Source of the DNA: Salinivirgaceae bacterium
GTDB lineage: Bacteria; Bacteroidota; Bacteroidia; Bacteroidales; SZUA-534
Direction: 5' to 3'
Assembly (NCBI GenBank): GCA_017527435.1
Contig: JAFXQB010000001.1
Span: 316,696-380,695, forward strand
Length of the DNA: 64,000 nt
The notes under the pieces: model-generated
What the model saw: only the letters and a program-made list of their open reading frames with translations
What the model was told of the DNA's origin: nothing
Databases searched by the model: none
Program-made: the position numbers and the translations under genes
Shown here: positions 26,963 through 35,371 of the stretch, one piece after another
How positions within the stretch are numbered: the stretch's first letter is position 1
Layout: each line of letters starts with the position of its first letter

Positions 26963-28195
26963 ATGCGCCGATTGGTTTTATCATCGATTTTCGTCATTGG
27001 TAGTCTGGCGGCTGCCGCGCAGTTTACGGTTGCGCCGTTCAGCCCCGACACCTTCGCCGTTGCCAACCGCAGCCGCAACCTGATTGAGCTGCACGACACC
27101 GCCGCGTGGCAACGGTTTGGCGGCAAACTGGCGGCCTGCGCCGAAAGCGACAGCGCACAAGTGAGCATTGTCCACATCGGCGACTCGCACCTTCAGGCCG
27201 ATTTTTTCTCGGGCGAAATGCGGCGCTGTCTGCATAAAATGACGGGGCGCCTGCAACCGTCGCGCGGACTGATTTTCCCTTACGTCGTGGCCGGAACCAA
27301 CAACCCCACCAACTATCGCGTAAGCTGGCGCGGCGAGTGGACTTGCCACAAGTCGACCGAAAAAGAGTGCGGCACTTTGGGCCTGACCGGAATGAGCGCC
27401 ACCGTCAACAGCGATACGGCGTATCTAATTGTCAAAGTTGAAGATAGTGAGTTTGGCATCTATGGCGGAACGCATTTGCAAATGTTTGCCGAAATGGGCG
27501 CCACAAGTCTTGAACCGCAGATTCTTTACCCCGAAGGTGCTGAAATTGAGAGTGTTAACATTCTGTCGCAAAGCATTGTCTGGAATCTGCATTGCCACAC
27601 CGACTCTGTGGCTATCGGCTTCCGTCAGAGAAATGCTGACCAACAATCGTTTACCCTTTACGGACTCAACTTGTTCGACGCCGAAGGCGTTGAATATCAC
27701 GCTGCCGGTGTGAACGGTGCGCGGGTGTCATCGTACTTGAAATGCGAGCGATTTGCGTCTCAACTCACTGCCTTACACCCTGATTTAGTGATAGTTTCGT
27801 TGGGGACTAACGACTCGTATATGCCGCGTTTCGACAGCACTGCGCTTGCCGCGCAACTCGAAAAACTGGTGGCGGAAATCCGCGCCGCACAGCCCAATTG
27901 CGCCATTCTGCTTACCACGCCCGGTAACAATAAACTGTCGGGCAAGCCGAACCCAAACGCAGTGATTTGCGCCGAAACAATCTGCCGCGAAGCCAAACGG
28001 CTTAACTGCAGCGTCTGGAATTTCAATGCCGTAATGGGTGCGCCCGAAAAAATCGGTCTTTGGTACGACGCCGGGCTGATAACGTCTGATTACGTGCACC
28101 TTACGCGTACCGGCTACAAGTTTCAGGCGCATCTGCTGATAGACGCGCTCTTATCGGGCACGTTTTGGCCAACAAACTCATTAACTGACGATTAA
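26963..28195 (+). CDS. SGNH/GDSL-family hydrolase, exported
   Basis: 410 aa with signal sequence (LVLSSIFVIGSLAAAAQF). SGNH motifs: VSIVHIGDSHLQADFF (nucleophile Ser in GDSH), IVSLGTNDSYMPRFD (Asn block), and SDYVHLTRTGYKFQAHLL (catalytic Asp and His). The MBOAT gene starts 11 nt downstream. SGNH plus MBOAT pairs commonly O-acetylate exported polysaccharides or wall glycans, with the MBOAT protein passing acetyl groups across the membrane and the SGNH partner moving them onto the polymer. That role is inferred from the pairing; the acceptor is unknown. Confidence 0.85.
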   Translation: MRRLVLSSIFVIGSLAAAAQFTVAPFSPDTFAVANRSRNLIELHDTAAWQRFGGKLAACAESDSAQVSIVHIGDSHLQADFFSGEMRRCLHKMTGRLQPSRGLIFPYVVAGTNNPTNYRVSWRGEWTCHKSTEKECGTLGLTGMSATVNSDTAYLIVKVEDSEFGIYGGTHLQMFAEMGATSLEPQILYPEGAEIESVNILSQSIVWNLHCHTDSVAIGFRQRNADQQSFTLYGLNLFDAEGVEYHAAGVNGARVSSYLKCERFASQLTALHPDLVIVSLGTNDSYMPRFDSTALAAQLEKLVAEIRAAQPNCAILLTTPGNNKLSGKPNPNAVICAETICREAKRLNCSVWNFNAVMGAPEKIGLWYDAGLITSDYVHLTRTGYKFQAHLLIDALLSGTFWPTNSLTDD

Positions 28196-28206
28196 ACCAC
28201 ACCGCA

Positions 28207-29694
28207 ATGATAAATTGGTTACAGTTCGACTCTAATCAGCCGCTGCTTTTCACAAGGCCGTCATTCTGGTTTTTCTTTGTGGTGGTTTTTGCAGTTTTCT
28301 GCTTGATACACAAAAAGTTGAAATGGCGCAGCGTGTGGCTTTTGCTTGCGAGTCTGTTCTTCTATTACAAATCGAGCGGTTTTTACTTTATCTTGCTGAT
28401 AATGTCGGTGTTAGCCAACTATAGTTTCGGGCGCGCCATTGCCGCCAACCGTAGTCGGGGCAAGCGCTGGCTGGCCGCCGCCGTTGTTTTCAACCTTGCG
28501 TGGCTCGTTTATTATAAATATGTGTACCTGTTCGCGGGCTGGTTCACGCAACTTACGGGCGTCAGTGTCAGCGTTCACGACTGGCTGGGCGACAGCCTGC
28601 AAGCCATTGTCAGCGGCCGTCCACAGGTGTCGGACATTGTGCTGCCCGTTGGAATCTCGTTTTTCACTTTTCAGGCCATCAGTTACGTAACCGACATATA
28701 TCGCCGTAAGATTGAGCCACTTACAAGCATTTTCGACTTCGGATTCTACCTAACGTTCTTTCCGCAACTTGTTGCTGGCCCCATTGTCCGCGCCGCCGAT
28801 TTTGTACCGCAAATCAGCCGCCCGTTCTTCATCTACCGCGAAGAGTTCGGACAAGGTTTATTCTTCATTATCAATGGTTTAGTCAAGAAGATAATTGTTG
28901 CCGACTACATCTCGGTGAACTTTGTCGACCGCATTTTCGACTCGCCAACGCTCTACTCGGGATTCGAGAATCTGCTGGGCGTATATGGCTATGCCATACA
29001 GATTTACTGCGATTTTTCGGGCTACACCGACATTGCCATCGGCATTGCGCTGTGGCTGGGTTTTCGCTTGAGCGTGAACTTCAACTCGCCCTACAAAGCC
29101 GACTGCCCAACCGATTTCTGGCGGCGTTGGCACATCTCGCTGTCGTCGTGGTTGCGCGACTACCTTTACATTCCGCTCGGCGGCAACCGCAAAGGCCGCG
29201 TGCGCACCTACGTCAACCTGTTTCTGGTTATGCTGATTGGCGGACTCTGGCACGGCGCCAACCTGAAATTTGTGATTTGGGGCGCGCTACACGGATTGTA
29301 TCTTATTGTTGATAAGTTATTTAAATCGATATTCGGGACAAACAGCCGTCTGCGCCCGCTTAAAATATTCCTGACATTCAATGTGGTTGCCTTCACGTGG
29401 ATCGTGTTCCGCGCCGACTCGCTTGCAACCGCCCACGACATTCTTAATCAAATATTTACAGCCTTCAATGCTAACCATATAGGTGAATATTTGGCGGCCT
29501 ATTGGCAGATTATTGCAGTTATGGTTGCCGCATACGTAATCCATTGGTTGCCAAATGGTTTAAAAAACTGGTATCGCGGTCAGTTTGCCATAATGCCAAT
29601 GTGGCTACAGGTGGCCGTGACGGTTGTGGCAGTGTTTGTGCTTGTGCAGTTCAGCCAATCGGGATTGCAGCCGTTCATCTATTTTCAGTTCTAA
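28207..29694 (+). CDS. MBOAT-family O-acyltransferase (AlgI-like)
   Basis: 495 aa, about ten or more membrane segments. MBOAT signatures: VLPVGISFFTFQAISYVTDIYR, TFFPQLVAGPIVRAADFVPQI, QIYCDFSGYTDIAIG, CPTDFWRRWHISLSSWLRDYLYIPLGGN and IGGLWHGANLKFVIWGALHG (invariant His). Length and motifs match the AlgI/PatA/DltB branch. It forms an operon with the SGNH hydrolase upstream. No alginate or teichoic-acid genes are present, so the modified polymer is not known. Confidence 0.9.
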   Translation: MINWLQFDSNQPLLFTRPSFWFFFVVVFAVFCLIHKKLKWRSVWLLLASLFFYYKSSGFYFILLIMSVLANYSFGRAIAANRSRGKRWLAAAVVFNLAWLVYYKYVYLFAGWFTQLTGVSVSVHDWLGDSLQAIVSGRPQVSDIVLPVGISFFTFQAISYVTDIYRRKIEPLTSIFDFGFYLTFFPQLVAGPIVRAADFVPQISRPFFIYREEFGQGLFFIINGLVKKIIVADYISVNFVDRIFDSPTLYSGFENLLGVYGYAIQIYCDFSGYTDIAIGIALWLGFRLSVNFNSPYKADCPTDFWRRWHISLSSWLRDYLYIPLGGNRKGRVRTYVNLFLVMLIGGLWHGANLKFVIWGALHGLYLIVDKLFKSIFGTNSRLRPLKIFLTFNVVAFTWIVFRADSLATAHDILNQIFTAFNANHIGEYLAAYWQIIAVMVAAYVIHWLPNGLKNWYRGQFAIMPMWLQVAVTVVAVFVLVQFSQSGLQPFIYFQF

Positions 29695-29826
29695 AAGAGC
29701 TGCAAAGGGCACAAGGTTCAAACGCTTGAAACGCCCCTACCCGCCCCCACATAGCACAGACATTGAGCAATATGCACGTTTTTTTCAAAAAAAATCGAAA
29801 AATGGTAGGCAAATAAAATTTTATAC

Positions 29827-29834
29827 TACTTTTG
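29827..29834 (+). promoter_or_regulatory. -7 box of tRNA-His
   Basis: TACTTTTG (TAnnTTTG) ends 12 nt before the mature tRNA 5' end. Confidence 0.5.
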
Positions 29835-29846
29835 CCGCACCAAAAT

Positions 29847-29921
29847 GGTGCGCGTAGTTCAGTTGGTTAGAGCGTCAGATTGTGGTTCTGAATGTCGTGG
29901 GTTCGAGCCCCACCCCGCACC
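29847..29921 (+). tRNA. tRNA-His (GTG anticodon)
   Basis: A cloverleaf can be folded: acceptor 5' arm GTGCGCG (29848-29854), D arm GTTC...GAGC, anticodon stem TCAGA/TCTGA with loop TTGTGGT (anticodon GTG), and T arm GTGGG/CCCAC around TTCGAGC. The extra G at 29847 opposite C at 29921 is the G-1:C73 identity pair of histidine tRNA. CCA is not encoded (CTA follows). One C-C mismatch occurs at pair 6:67 of the acceptor stem. Confidence 0.92.
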
Positions 29922-29931
29922 CTAAAAGAAG

Positions 29932-29963
29932 AAAGCCGATTCAGCAAAGAGTCGGCTTTTTTG
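29932..29963 (+). terminator. Terminator after tRNA-His
   Basis: AAAGCCGA (29932-29939) pairs with TCGGCTTT (29952-29959), followed by TTTTG. Confidence 0.75.
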
Positions 29964-30012
29964 TTTCCCTTCGCGGCAAGCAAACATTTTTTCCGATTTC
30001 AACCATATTTAT

Positions 30013-30020
30013 TAGATTTG
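30013..30020 (+). promoter_or_regulatory. -7 box of the MORN-repeat gene
   Basis: TAGATTTG (TAnnTTTG), 27 nt before the ATG at 30047. This decides the start: a longer open frame runs back into the tRNA gene and would not be translated. Confidence 0.55.
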
Positions 30021-30046
30021 CCCTATTGCTGAAAAAACTGAAACAG

Positions 30047-31762
30047 ATGAAACAAATTGCTGTCATACTGCTAATTGCGTTATCGACAACGGCCAATGCG
30101 CAAGAGAGAATAGTGAATAAGTACAAAAACGGCCAGGTGGCCAGCGAAGGCGTTCTGGTTCAAGGGAAGGAAAACGGACTCTGGACCTACTACGACAGCA
30201 CTGGCGTGAAAACGGAAGAAATTGAGTTCCGCAATGGTGCGGTGCACGGGCGGCTGACATACTTTTTCAGCAATGGCAAAATTCAGAACCAGGGCGAGTT
30301 CCGCAATGGCATTATGCACGGCCGCTATGTTGAGAACTACCTGAACGGCAGCCCGAAGATGGAAGGCTACTACAAATCGGGCCGCAAAGACAGCACCTGG
30401 ACCTACTACAACGGCTCGGGGCTCAAATACCGCGAAGAGCGCCACTTCCGCGACTCGGTTCTGCTGGTCAACTATTGGGAAGACGGCAAGAATCAGACTG
30501 TGAAAGACGGCAAGGGTGTTTTCACAACTTACTATCAATCAGGGCAAATAAAAGAGACAGGCTACTACCTGAACGGTCGCGAAGACAGCCTTTGGAAGCG
30601 CTATTTCCCGAACGGAAAAATGATGAGCAGCGGACACTACAAGGCTGGCGTTGAAGTTGGCAAGTGGCTGACTTACTATCGCGAAGGCGCATTGAAAAGC
30701 GAAATGAACTACGAGAACGGCGTCAACATCCGCTACTACGCCAACGGGCAGAAGGAAATGGAAGGCCATCTGAAAGATAATCAGAAAGATGGCGAGTGGA
30801 ATTTCTGGTATTTCGACGGCAAGCAGAAGATGCGCGTGAACTACAAAGACGGCAAGAAAAACGGCCTGCAGACCGACTGGTTTGTGTCGGGCGGAAAGTC
30901 GGACGAGATAAATTTCACCGACGACAAGAAGGACGGCAAGGCCACGTGGTGGCGCGAAGACGGCAAACTCGACATTGAAGGAAACTTCAAAAACGATGTT
31001 CAGGACGGCTTGTGGACCTATTGGCGCACCGACGGCCAAAAGGGCAACGAAGGCCACTATCGCGACGGCGAAATGGACGGCCACTGGACCTACTGGTACG
31101 CCAACGGCCAGGTGTGGAAGGAAGGCGATTTTGCACGCGGCAAGAAGGACGGCCACTGGGTTGTGTACTACGAAGACGGCAAGAAATTCCACGAAGGTGA
31201 CTTTGCAAAGGGCCGCGAGACGGGCTACTGGATTCAATGGTTCGAAGACGGCCAGACCGAGCAGACAGGCTGGTTCCGCGACGGGATGATGGACAGCACC
31301 TGGAACGGCTACTACCCAAACGGCGACCGCCAATACGTTGTCAATTACCGACAGAACATCAAGCACGGCACGGCTACCTATTGGTACGAAGGCGGTCAGT
31401 TGCGGATGGTTGAGAACTACCAGAATGGCGTTTACCACGGCACTTACCAAACGTTCCGCATCAATGGCGCGAAAGAGTTTGAAGGCAGTTACCTGAACGG
31501 CGTGAAGAACGGCGTGTGGAAATATTTCAACGAGTACGGCCGTCAGTTGCGCCAGGAACAGTACAAGAACGGACGCGAAGACGGCCAGTGGCTGACTTGG
31601 TACGACGAAGGCCCGCTCAACACCGAAGTAAACTACCGCAACGGAATGCGCAACGGCACCTACAAAGTGCTGACAATGAAAGGCGAAGTGGTGTACGAAG
31701 CCACCTACAAGAACGACGATTTAGTGAAAGTGAAGGTTGATAATCGGGGAAAGGTGAAGTAA
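30047..31762 (+). CDS. Exported giant MORN-repeat (YwqK-like) protein
   Basis: 571 aa. Signal peptide MKQIAVILLIALSTTANAQ, then essentially uninterrupted MORN_2-type repeats of about 23 residues. Each repeat has the form 'YxNGxxxxEGxYxxGxxxGxWxxY', e.g. YFSNGKIQNQGEFRNGIMHG and YANGQVWKEGDFARGKKDG; more than twenty can be counted. Single-domain relatives are often annotated as YwqK-family antitoxins, but the length and signal peptide here suggest an exported beta-sheet scaffold rather than an antitoxin. No toxin gene is adjacent. Partner and function are unknown. Confidence 0.85.
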   Translation: MKQIAVILLIALSTTANAQERIVNKYKNGQVASEGVLVQGKENGLWTYYDSTGVKTEEIEFRNGAVHGRLTYFFSNGKIQNQGEFRNGIMHGRYVENYLNGSPKMEGYYKSGRKDSTWTYYNGSGLKYREERHFRDSVLLVNYWEDGKNQTVKDGKGVFTTYYQSGQIKETGYYLNGREDSLWKRYFPNGKMMSSGHYKAGVEVGKWLTYYREGALKSEMNYENGVNIRYYANGQKEMEGHLKDNQKDGEWNFWYFDGKQKMRVNYKDGKKNGLQTDWFVSGGKSDEINFTDDKKDGKATWWREDGKLDIEGNFKNDVQDGLWTYWRTDGQKGNEGHYRDGEMDGHWTYWYANGQVWKEGDFARGKKDGHWVVYYEDGKKFHEGDFAKGRETGYWIQWFEDGQTEQTGWFRDGMMDSTWNGYYPNGDRQYVVNYRQNIKHGTATYWYEGGQLRMVENYQNGVYHGTYQTFRINGAKEFEGSYLNGVKNGVWKYFNEYGRQLRQEQYKNGREDGQWLTWYDEGPLNTEVNYRNGMRNGTYKVLTMKGEVVYEATYKNDDLVKVKVDNRGKVK

Positions 31763-31786
31763 CAATCCTACATTAAAAAAGCAGCA

Positions 31787-31810
31787 AAGGCGCACCTTGT
31801 GGTACGCCTT
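31787..31810 (-). terminator. Hairpin between convergent genes
   Basis: AAGGCGCACC (31787-31796) pairs with GGTACGCCTT (31801-31810) with one mismatch. On the minus strand it is followed by TTTGCTGCTTTTTT, so it most likely ends the minus-strand gene. Confidence 0.5.
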
Positions 31811-31846
31811 GCAAATGAATGGTTAGTTAGTTAGTAAAGTATGCGA

Positions 31847-33019
31847 CTATTCTTTAATAACCCGTGGATGATACTCGAATAACGATTGGTTTGCGCGTAG
31901 TTCGTTGACATTAAGATTTCTAATTGTCATACCTTGCCAATCTGCTCCCCACATATTAAAAGGTTCCAAATCAGGTTCACTATAAGTTAATAATGAAACA
32001 TTTTCAGGCAATGGCTCAAAAACCAATACCATAGCAAAATAGTCACCAGAATAACCTCCTACCCAAAAAAGATTGCCAATTGGAAATCCAATAATTGACT
32101 TCAATTTATATTGATTTCCATACTCATCAATTAGTTTGGTTCCATTGGCTACGTCAAAGTATTCCCTAACCCAATTCTGTTCTTTCGCAAATGCCAGATA
32201 GGTGGCATTTCTTGTTCGCCAAAGAGCCATTGTGTTATTTTTAACAGGTTTAATGTAGTGGACATCAGTATATTCCGCCCATGTTTCGTGGATATCCTTG
32301 TTGTAATCTTTTTCTTCTCTGATAAGGCGCGGCTCAACGAACCGCGGAACTGTATCGTAGGGGACACCCAAAATGCTGACACTATGCGGATTGTCGAGAG
32401 TAATTATCCATCCACGCATATTCCACATCGGCACCCCATAAATGGCTACTGTTTTGGTGGTTACCGACAGTTTCGGAAAGATGATTTGAAAATCGACAAC
32501 ATCGCCGCCATGCCCCAATGCTTTTTCGTTTGTTATTACAGGTTTATTTGCCTTCACCGAAATATGTTTTCTCATACAAATTTCAGGGTAAGTACGTTTG
32601 GCACGATATTGAATGCCTGTTTCCATATCCACAATAGCCGCGTCCTCTGATGCAAGCCAAATATTGGTCACCTCATCGGCTGGCAGGGGAAGATAGCAGT
32701 GCAGAACAGTTTCGTCACCTCTATTAGCCAACATGCATTCCAAATTAATCCATAAGTGTTTTCGTATTGTCATCACATTCCATTTCCCCGGGCAAATACT
32801 GTCCCAATCGACTATTGGCGGGTTTTCCAACCAACATGTGTCTTTTATCCAACTATTTTCTGTGTTTGGCAAAATTGCGGTTGTCTTTTTGTCTTTTTTA
32901 TTATTGAATAGCAAACATTCCGTAATACCAGTATTCCATCTCTTCAGCACAATCTCTTCCTGTGCCACAACGTTGGCACAAAACAGTGCCATAAAGCTTA
33001 AAATTGTTATTTTCTTCAT
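31847..33019 (-). CDS. Exported protein of unknown family
   Basis: 390 aa with a signal peptide (MKKITILSFMALFCANVVAQ). I do not recognise the family. The mature part is rich in aromatic residues and beta-type segments, with no transmembrane helix, no T9SS-like tail and no evident catalytic motif. Features are a Trp-rich start (RWNTGITECLLFNNKKDKK), paired Cys in the first 60 residues and a GVPMWNMRGWIITLDNP segment in the middle. It lies 18 nt downstream of the anti-sigma-like gene on the same strand, so it could belong to that sigma factor's operon or regulon. Confidence 0.65.
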   Translation of the reverse strand: MKKITILSFMALFCANVVAQEEIVLKRWNTGITECLLFNNKKDKKTTAILPNTENSWIKDTCWLENPPIVDWDSICPGKWNVMTIRKHLWINLECMLANRGDETVLHCYLPLPADEVTNIWLASEDAAIVDMETGIQYRAKRTYPEICMRKHISVKANKPVITNEKALGHGGDVVDFQIIFPKLSVTTKTVAIYGVPMWNMRGWIITLDNPHSVSILGVPYDTVPRFVEPRLIREEKDYNKDIHETWAEYTDVHYIKPVKNNTMALWRTRNATYLAFAKEQNWVREYFDVANGTKLIDEYGNQYKLKSIIGFPIGNLFWVGGYSGDYFAMVLVFEPLPENVSLLTYSEPDLEPFNMWGADWQGMTIRNLNVNELRANQSLFEYHPRVIKE

Positions 33020-33037
33020 TTTGGTGTAGTTTTAGAA

Positions 33038-33994
33038 TTAATAATATGTATTGAAGTTTGCAAACGTCAAATCGTTGTAGAACTGCTGATAGCAGTCGGA
33101 TTCAAATTCAGTTTCAATTGGCGCGTGAACACTGTAAATCATTATTTTAGAATCGCCTATGCGTTCGGCAATCCAAAGATAGTTCAGCCCGTTTTGCTCA
33201 TCATCAATGCTGAAGAATATCTGCTGTTCAGAGTTGTTGAAAATATAGCCCGGCGCGGTGTTTGAATAGTAACTAGCCATTAGCACAAAGCGCCCAAGTA
33301 TATCGTAATCTTCTTTGACAGGGAACACGTAGAAAGACTCATCAAACAGGGTGTCGTTGGCGATTGAACACTCTGATTTAATTTTGGTTACACCTTGATA
33401 TTCAGCCATTTTAAAGATAAATTCATCCATCAGTGCAGGGTCAAGATATGTTTCGCTGCCTTTGGACTGCTTTTCGGCATAATTGATGTTGGCTTCATCG
33501 TGTGAAGTCGCGTTGTCAATAGTTGCACTGTCGGCGGCAATGGTTTTCTGTTCGTTTTCAGCATATTGTGGCCTCTCAATTCTTAAATTCGGGTTTGGTG
33601 CCGGCTGAGTCGCGGGTTTCGGCTTTGTGGCAGGTGCTGCCTTTGTTTTGGGCGCCTCAATTTTCGGCTCGGGAACCACAACGGGTTCTGCCACCGAGTC
33701 GGTCTCGGCAATGTCAGTTGGTTGTTTTTCTGTATTTTCCATAATAACGGTTTCGGCAATCGGTGTCGATTTCACAATCGTCTTGTCGGCAAACAGAATC
33801 GCGCTTCCGATGCCGGCCACAAGCGCAATGCAAGCCGCTGCGGCCACCCAACGCCACAGTTTTATGGTCTTGGGTTCGGCTTCAATCCTGCCCATAACGC
33901 TGTCGAAGAAGTCGTCGGGCACCGTTGGCGCCGTCCGTTTTTCCTCGCTTCGGCGCAAGGCCTCTCGAATGTCGTTGTCGTTAAACTTGTTCAT
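33038..33994 (-). CDS. Membrane-anchored anti-sigma-factor-like protein
   Basis: 318 aa. Cytoplasmic N-terminal ~50 residues (DIREALRRSEEKRTAPTVPDDFFDSVMGRIEAE), one transmembrane helix (WRWVAAAACIALVAGIGSAILFA), a Pro/Lys/Ala-rich linker (about 95-150) and an extracytoplasmic domain of unknown family. Its start overlaps the end of the ECF sigma gene by 14 bp, so it is very probably the cognate anti-sigma factor. The N-terminal zinc-finger (HxxxCxxC) found in many anti-sigmas is absent. The signal it senses is unknown. Confidence 0.75.
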   Translation of the reverse strand: MNKFNDNDIREALRRSEEKRTAPTVPDDFFDSVMGRIEAEPKTIKLWRWVAAAACIALVAGIGSAILFADKTIVKSTPIAETVIMENTEKQPTDIAETDSVAEPVVVPEPKIEAPKTKAAPATKPKPATQPAPNPNLRIERPQYAENEQKTIAADSATIDNATSHDEANINYAEKQSKGSETYLDPALMDEFIFKMAEYQGVTKIKSECSIANDTLFDESFYVFPVKEDYDILGRFVLMASYYSNTAPGYIFNNSEQQIFFSIDDEQNGLNYLWIAERIGDSKIMIYSVHAPIETEFESDCYQQFYNDLTFANFNTYY

Positions 33995-34568
33995 TTTCTT
34001 TATGTTTTATCATTATCAATAATTTCTTTCTAATCCGATGCAGCCTGACTGCCAGCGTGTTTGGCTCCACATCCATTACATAGGCAATCTCTTGCAGGGG
34101 CTTGTCTTCGTAATAATAGAGTTGCACCAGCATCCGCTCGTCGGGCGGCAGACAGTCGAGAGCATCTTCCATCAGACTGATGCGCTCTTCGCGGCCTGCC
34201 GATAACTCATCGTCATCGATACGGCTGTCGGCAATCTGCGCATCATCAACATCAATCCAGCGTAACTTACGGCGTTTCAAGTGGTTAATCGACTCGTTAT
34301 AGGCGATGCGGCTCACCCACGTCAGAAACGATGCCCTACCTTCAAATGTCTCAAACCGATTGAAAGCCTTCACAAAAGTGTTTTGTGCCAACTCTTCGGC
34401 ATCGGCCCGGTTGCTCACCATTCGCACCGTAAAATCAAGAACCTGTTGCGAATACCGCTTCACAAAATACGCGTACTCAACGGCCGCGGCCTTACGGTCG
34501 CCTCCGTTTAAAAGGTCGGCTATCGTGCTGACGCGCCTTTGCTCGTCGTTATTCGCTTTTTGAATCAT
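33981..34568 (-). CDS. ECF-type RNA polymerase sigma factor
   Basis: 195 aa. Region 2 is YFVKRYSQQVLDFTVRMVSNRADAEELAQNTFVKAFNRFETFEGRASFLTWVSRIAYN; region 4 is LPPDERMLVQLYYYEDKPLQEIAYVMDVEPNTLAVRLHRIRKKL. ATG at 34568 is preferred to one at 34610 because the longer form adds a Cys/His-rich extension not seen in the family. Overlap with the downstream gene suggests translational coupling. The regulon is unknown; the exported protein gene downstream is a candidate. Confidence 0.9.
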   Translation of the reverse strand: MIQKANNDEQRRVSTIADLLNGGDRKAAAVEYAYFVKRYSQQVLDFTVRMVSNRADAEELAQNTFVKAFNRFETFEGRASFLTWVSRIAYNESINHLKRRKLRWIDVDDAQIADSRIDDDELSAGREERISLMEDALDCLPPDERMLVQLYYYEDKPLQEIAYVMDVEPNTLAVRLHRIRKKLLIMIKHKENEQV

Positions 34569-34682
34569 TCTGTCCTTTAGACAATGGTGTTTGCAAAATA
34601 TTACACACAAAAAACGATTTTTTTGCGGAATTTGAAAATATGGCTACGGATATAACCTTGGCGGGGAACCAAGGTCTATGAA

Positions 34683-34735
34683 AAAAAGAAACGCCAGGCT
34701 TCCGAACTGATTGAAATTCAGAAGGCTTGGCGCTG
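34683..34735 (-). terminator. Long hairpin terminator after the Rrf2-type gene
   Basis: On the minus strand CGCCAAGCCTTC pairs imperfectly with GAAGCCTGGCG across a loop, followed by TTTCTTTTTTT. It lies just past the Rrf2 gene stop. Confidence 0.55.
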
Positions 34736-34757
34736 TATGGTCAAAATGAAGAATTTG

Positions 34758-35195
34758 CTACAACTCTGCGCTAAGATATTCAAAATCAACCTTATTACGC
34801 ATAAGGTCGGCAATGGTGTAACTATCGAAAAACTCATTCACTGTTTCGTAGAGTTTCTTCCACATAGGCAGAGTGCGACAGATTTGCGTACGCTCACACG
34901 GTTTGGCATCGCAGCCCAGACAAGCCACCGGTGCCAGCGAACCTTCGGTTGCGTGCAGAATATCGGTTAGACGGTATTCTTGCGGCGGACGGTTGAGCCG
35001 GTAGCCGCCGCCCTTCCCGTGAACGCCGTCAATCAGCCCCGATTTCGACAATGCTGTGGTTATACTCTCAAGGTATTTCAGCGAAATATCCTGCCGTTCC
35101 GAAATGTCTTTCAGCCTTGTATAACCCGCCGAACCTTGCTCTGCAAGGTCGATCATCACTCTGATGGCGTATCTTCCACGTGTTGAAATCATCAT
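34758..35195 (-). CDS. Rrf2-family transcriptional regulator (IscR/CymR-like)
   Basis: 145 aa. N-terminal winged helix (STRGRYAIRVMIDLAEQ, ISLKYLESITTALSKSGLI, HGKGGGYRLNRP) and a C-terminal dimerisation helix. Four Cys (92, 95, 100, 106) lie where IscR carries its Fe-S ligands, so an Fe-S or thiol sensor is plausible. The gene precedes cysK and metY (all minus strand, separate units), which suggests control of sulfur or cysteine metabolism as for CymR. A candidate operator is upstream at 35231-35247, resembling one at the metY promoter. Confidence 0.88.
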   Translation of the reverse strand: MMISTRGRYAIRVMIDLAEQGSAGYTRLKDISERQDISLKYLESITTALSKSGLIDGVHGKGGGYRLNRPPQEYRLTDILHATEGSLAPVACLGCDAKPCERTQICRTLPMWKKLYETVNEFFDSYTIADLMRNKVDFEYLSAEL

Positions 35196-35230
35196 AGTTG
35201 CATAGTATTTTGGTGCAAATTACATTTTTT

Positions 35231-35247
35231 TTGCCAATTTGTCGGTA
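35231..35247 (-). promoter_or_regulatory. Candidate Rrf2 operator upstream of its own gene
   Basis: On the minus strand the site reads TACCGACAAATTGGCAA and shares 12 of 17 positions with the site upstream of metY (TACCAACATAGTGGGTA). It lies just upstream of the probable -7 region of the regulator gene (complement of about 35215-35222). Inference only. Confidence 0.35.
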
Positions 35248-35371
35248 AAAATCAAAATTTAATCACAAATAATTGATAATCAAATTGTTATAAGTGATTT
35301 AATAAGGAAAAGAAACCGCGTACCGCACCCAAAGTATAGGGCGATACACGGTAATAAACTGACATTCACTG

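Noticed and set aside
29882..30046. A longer N-terminus for the MORN protein
   Set aside because: The frame is open back into tRNA-His, but a terminator and a promoter box lie in between and the signal peptide begins at 30047.
30539..31450. A 303-codon minus-strand open frame inside the MORN gene
   Set aside because: The repetitive MORN coding sequence forces a long Val/Ala-rich antisense frame. The plus-strand protein has a signal peptide, promoter and repeats.
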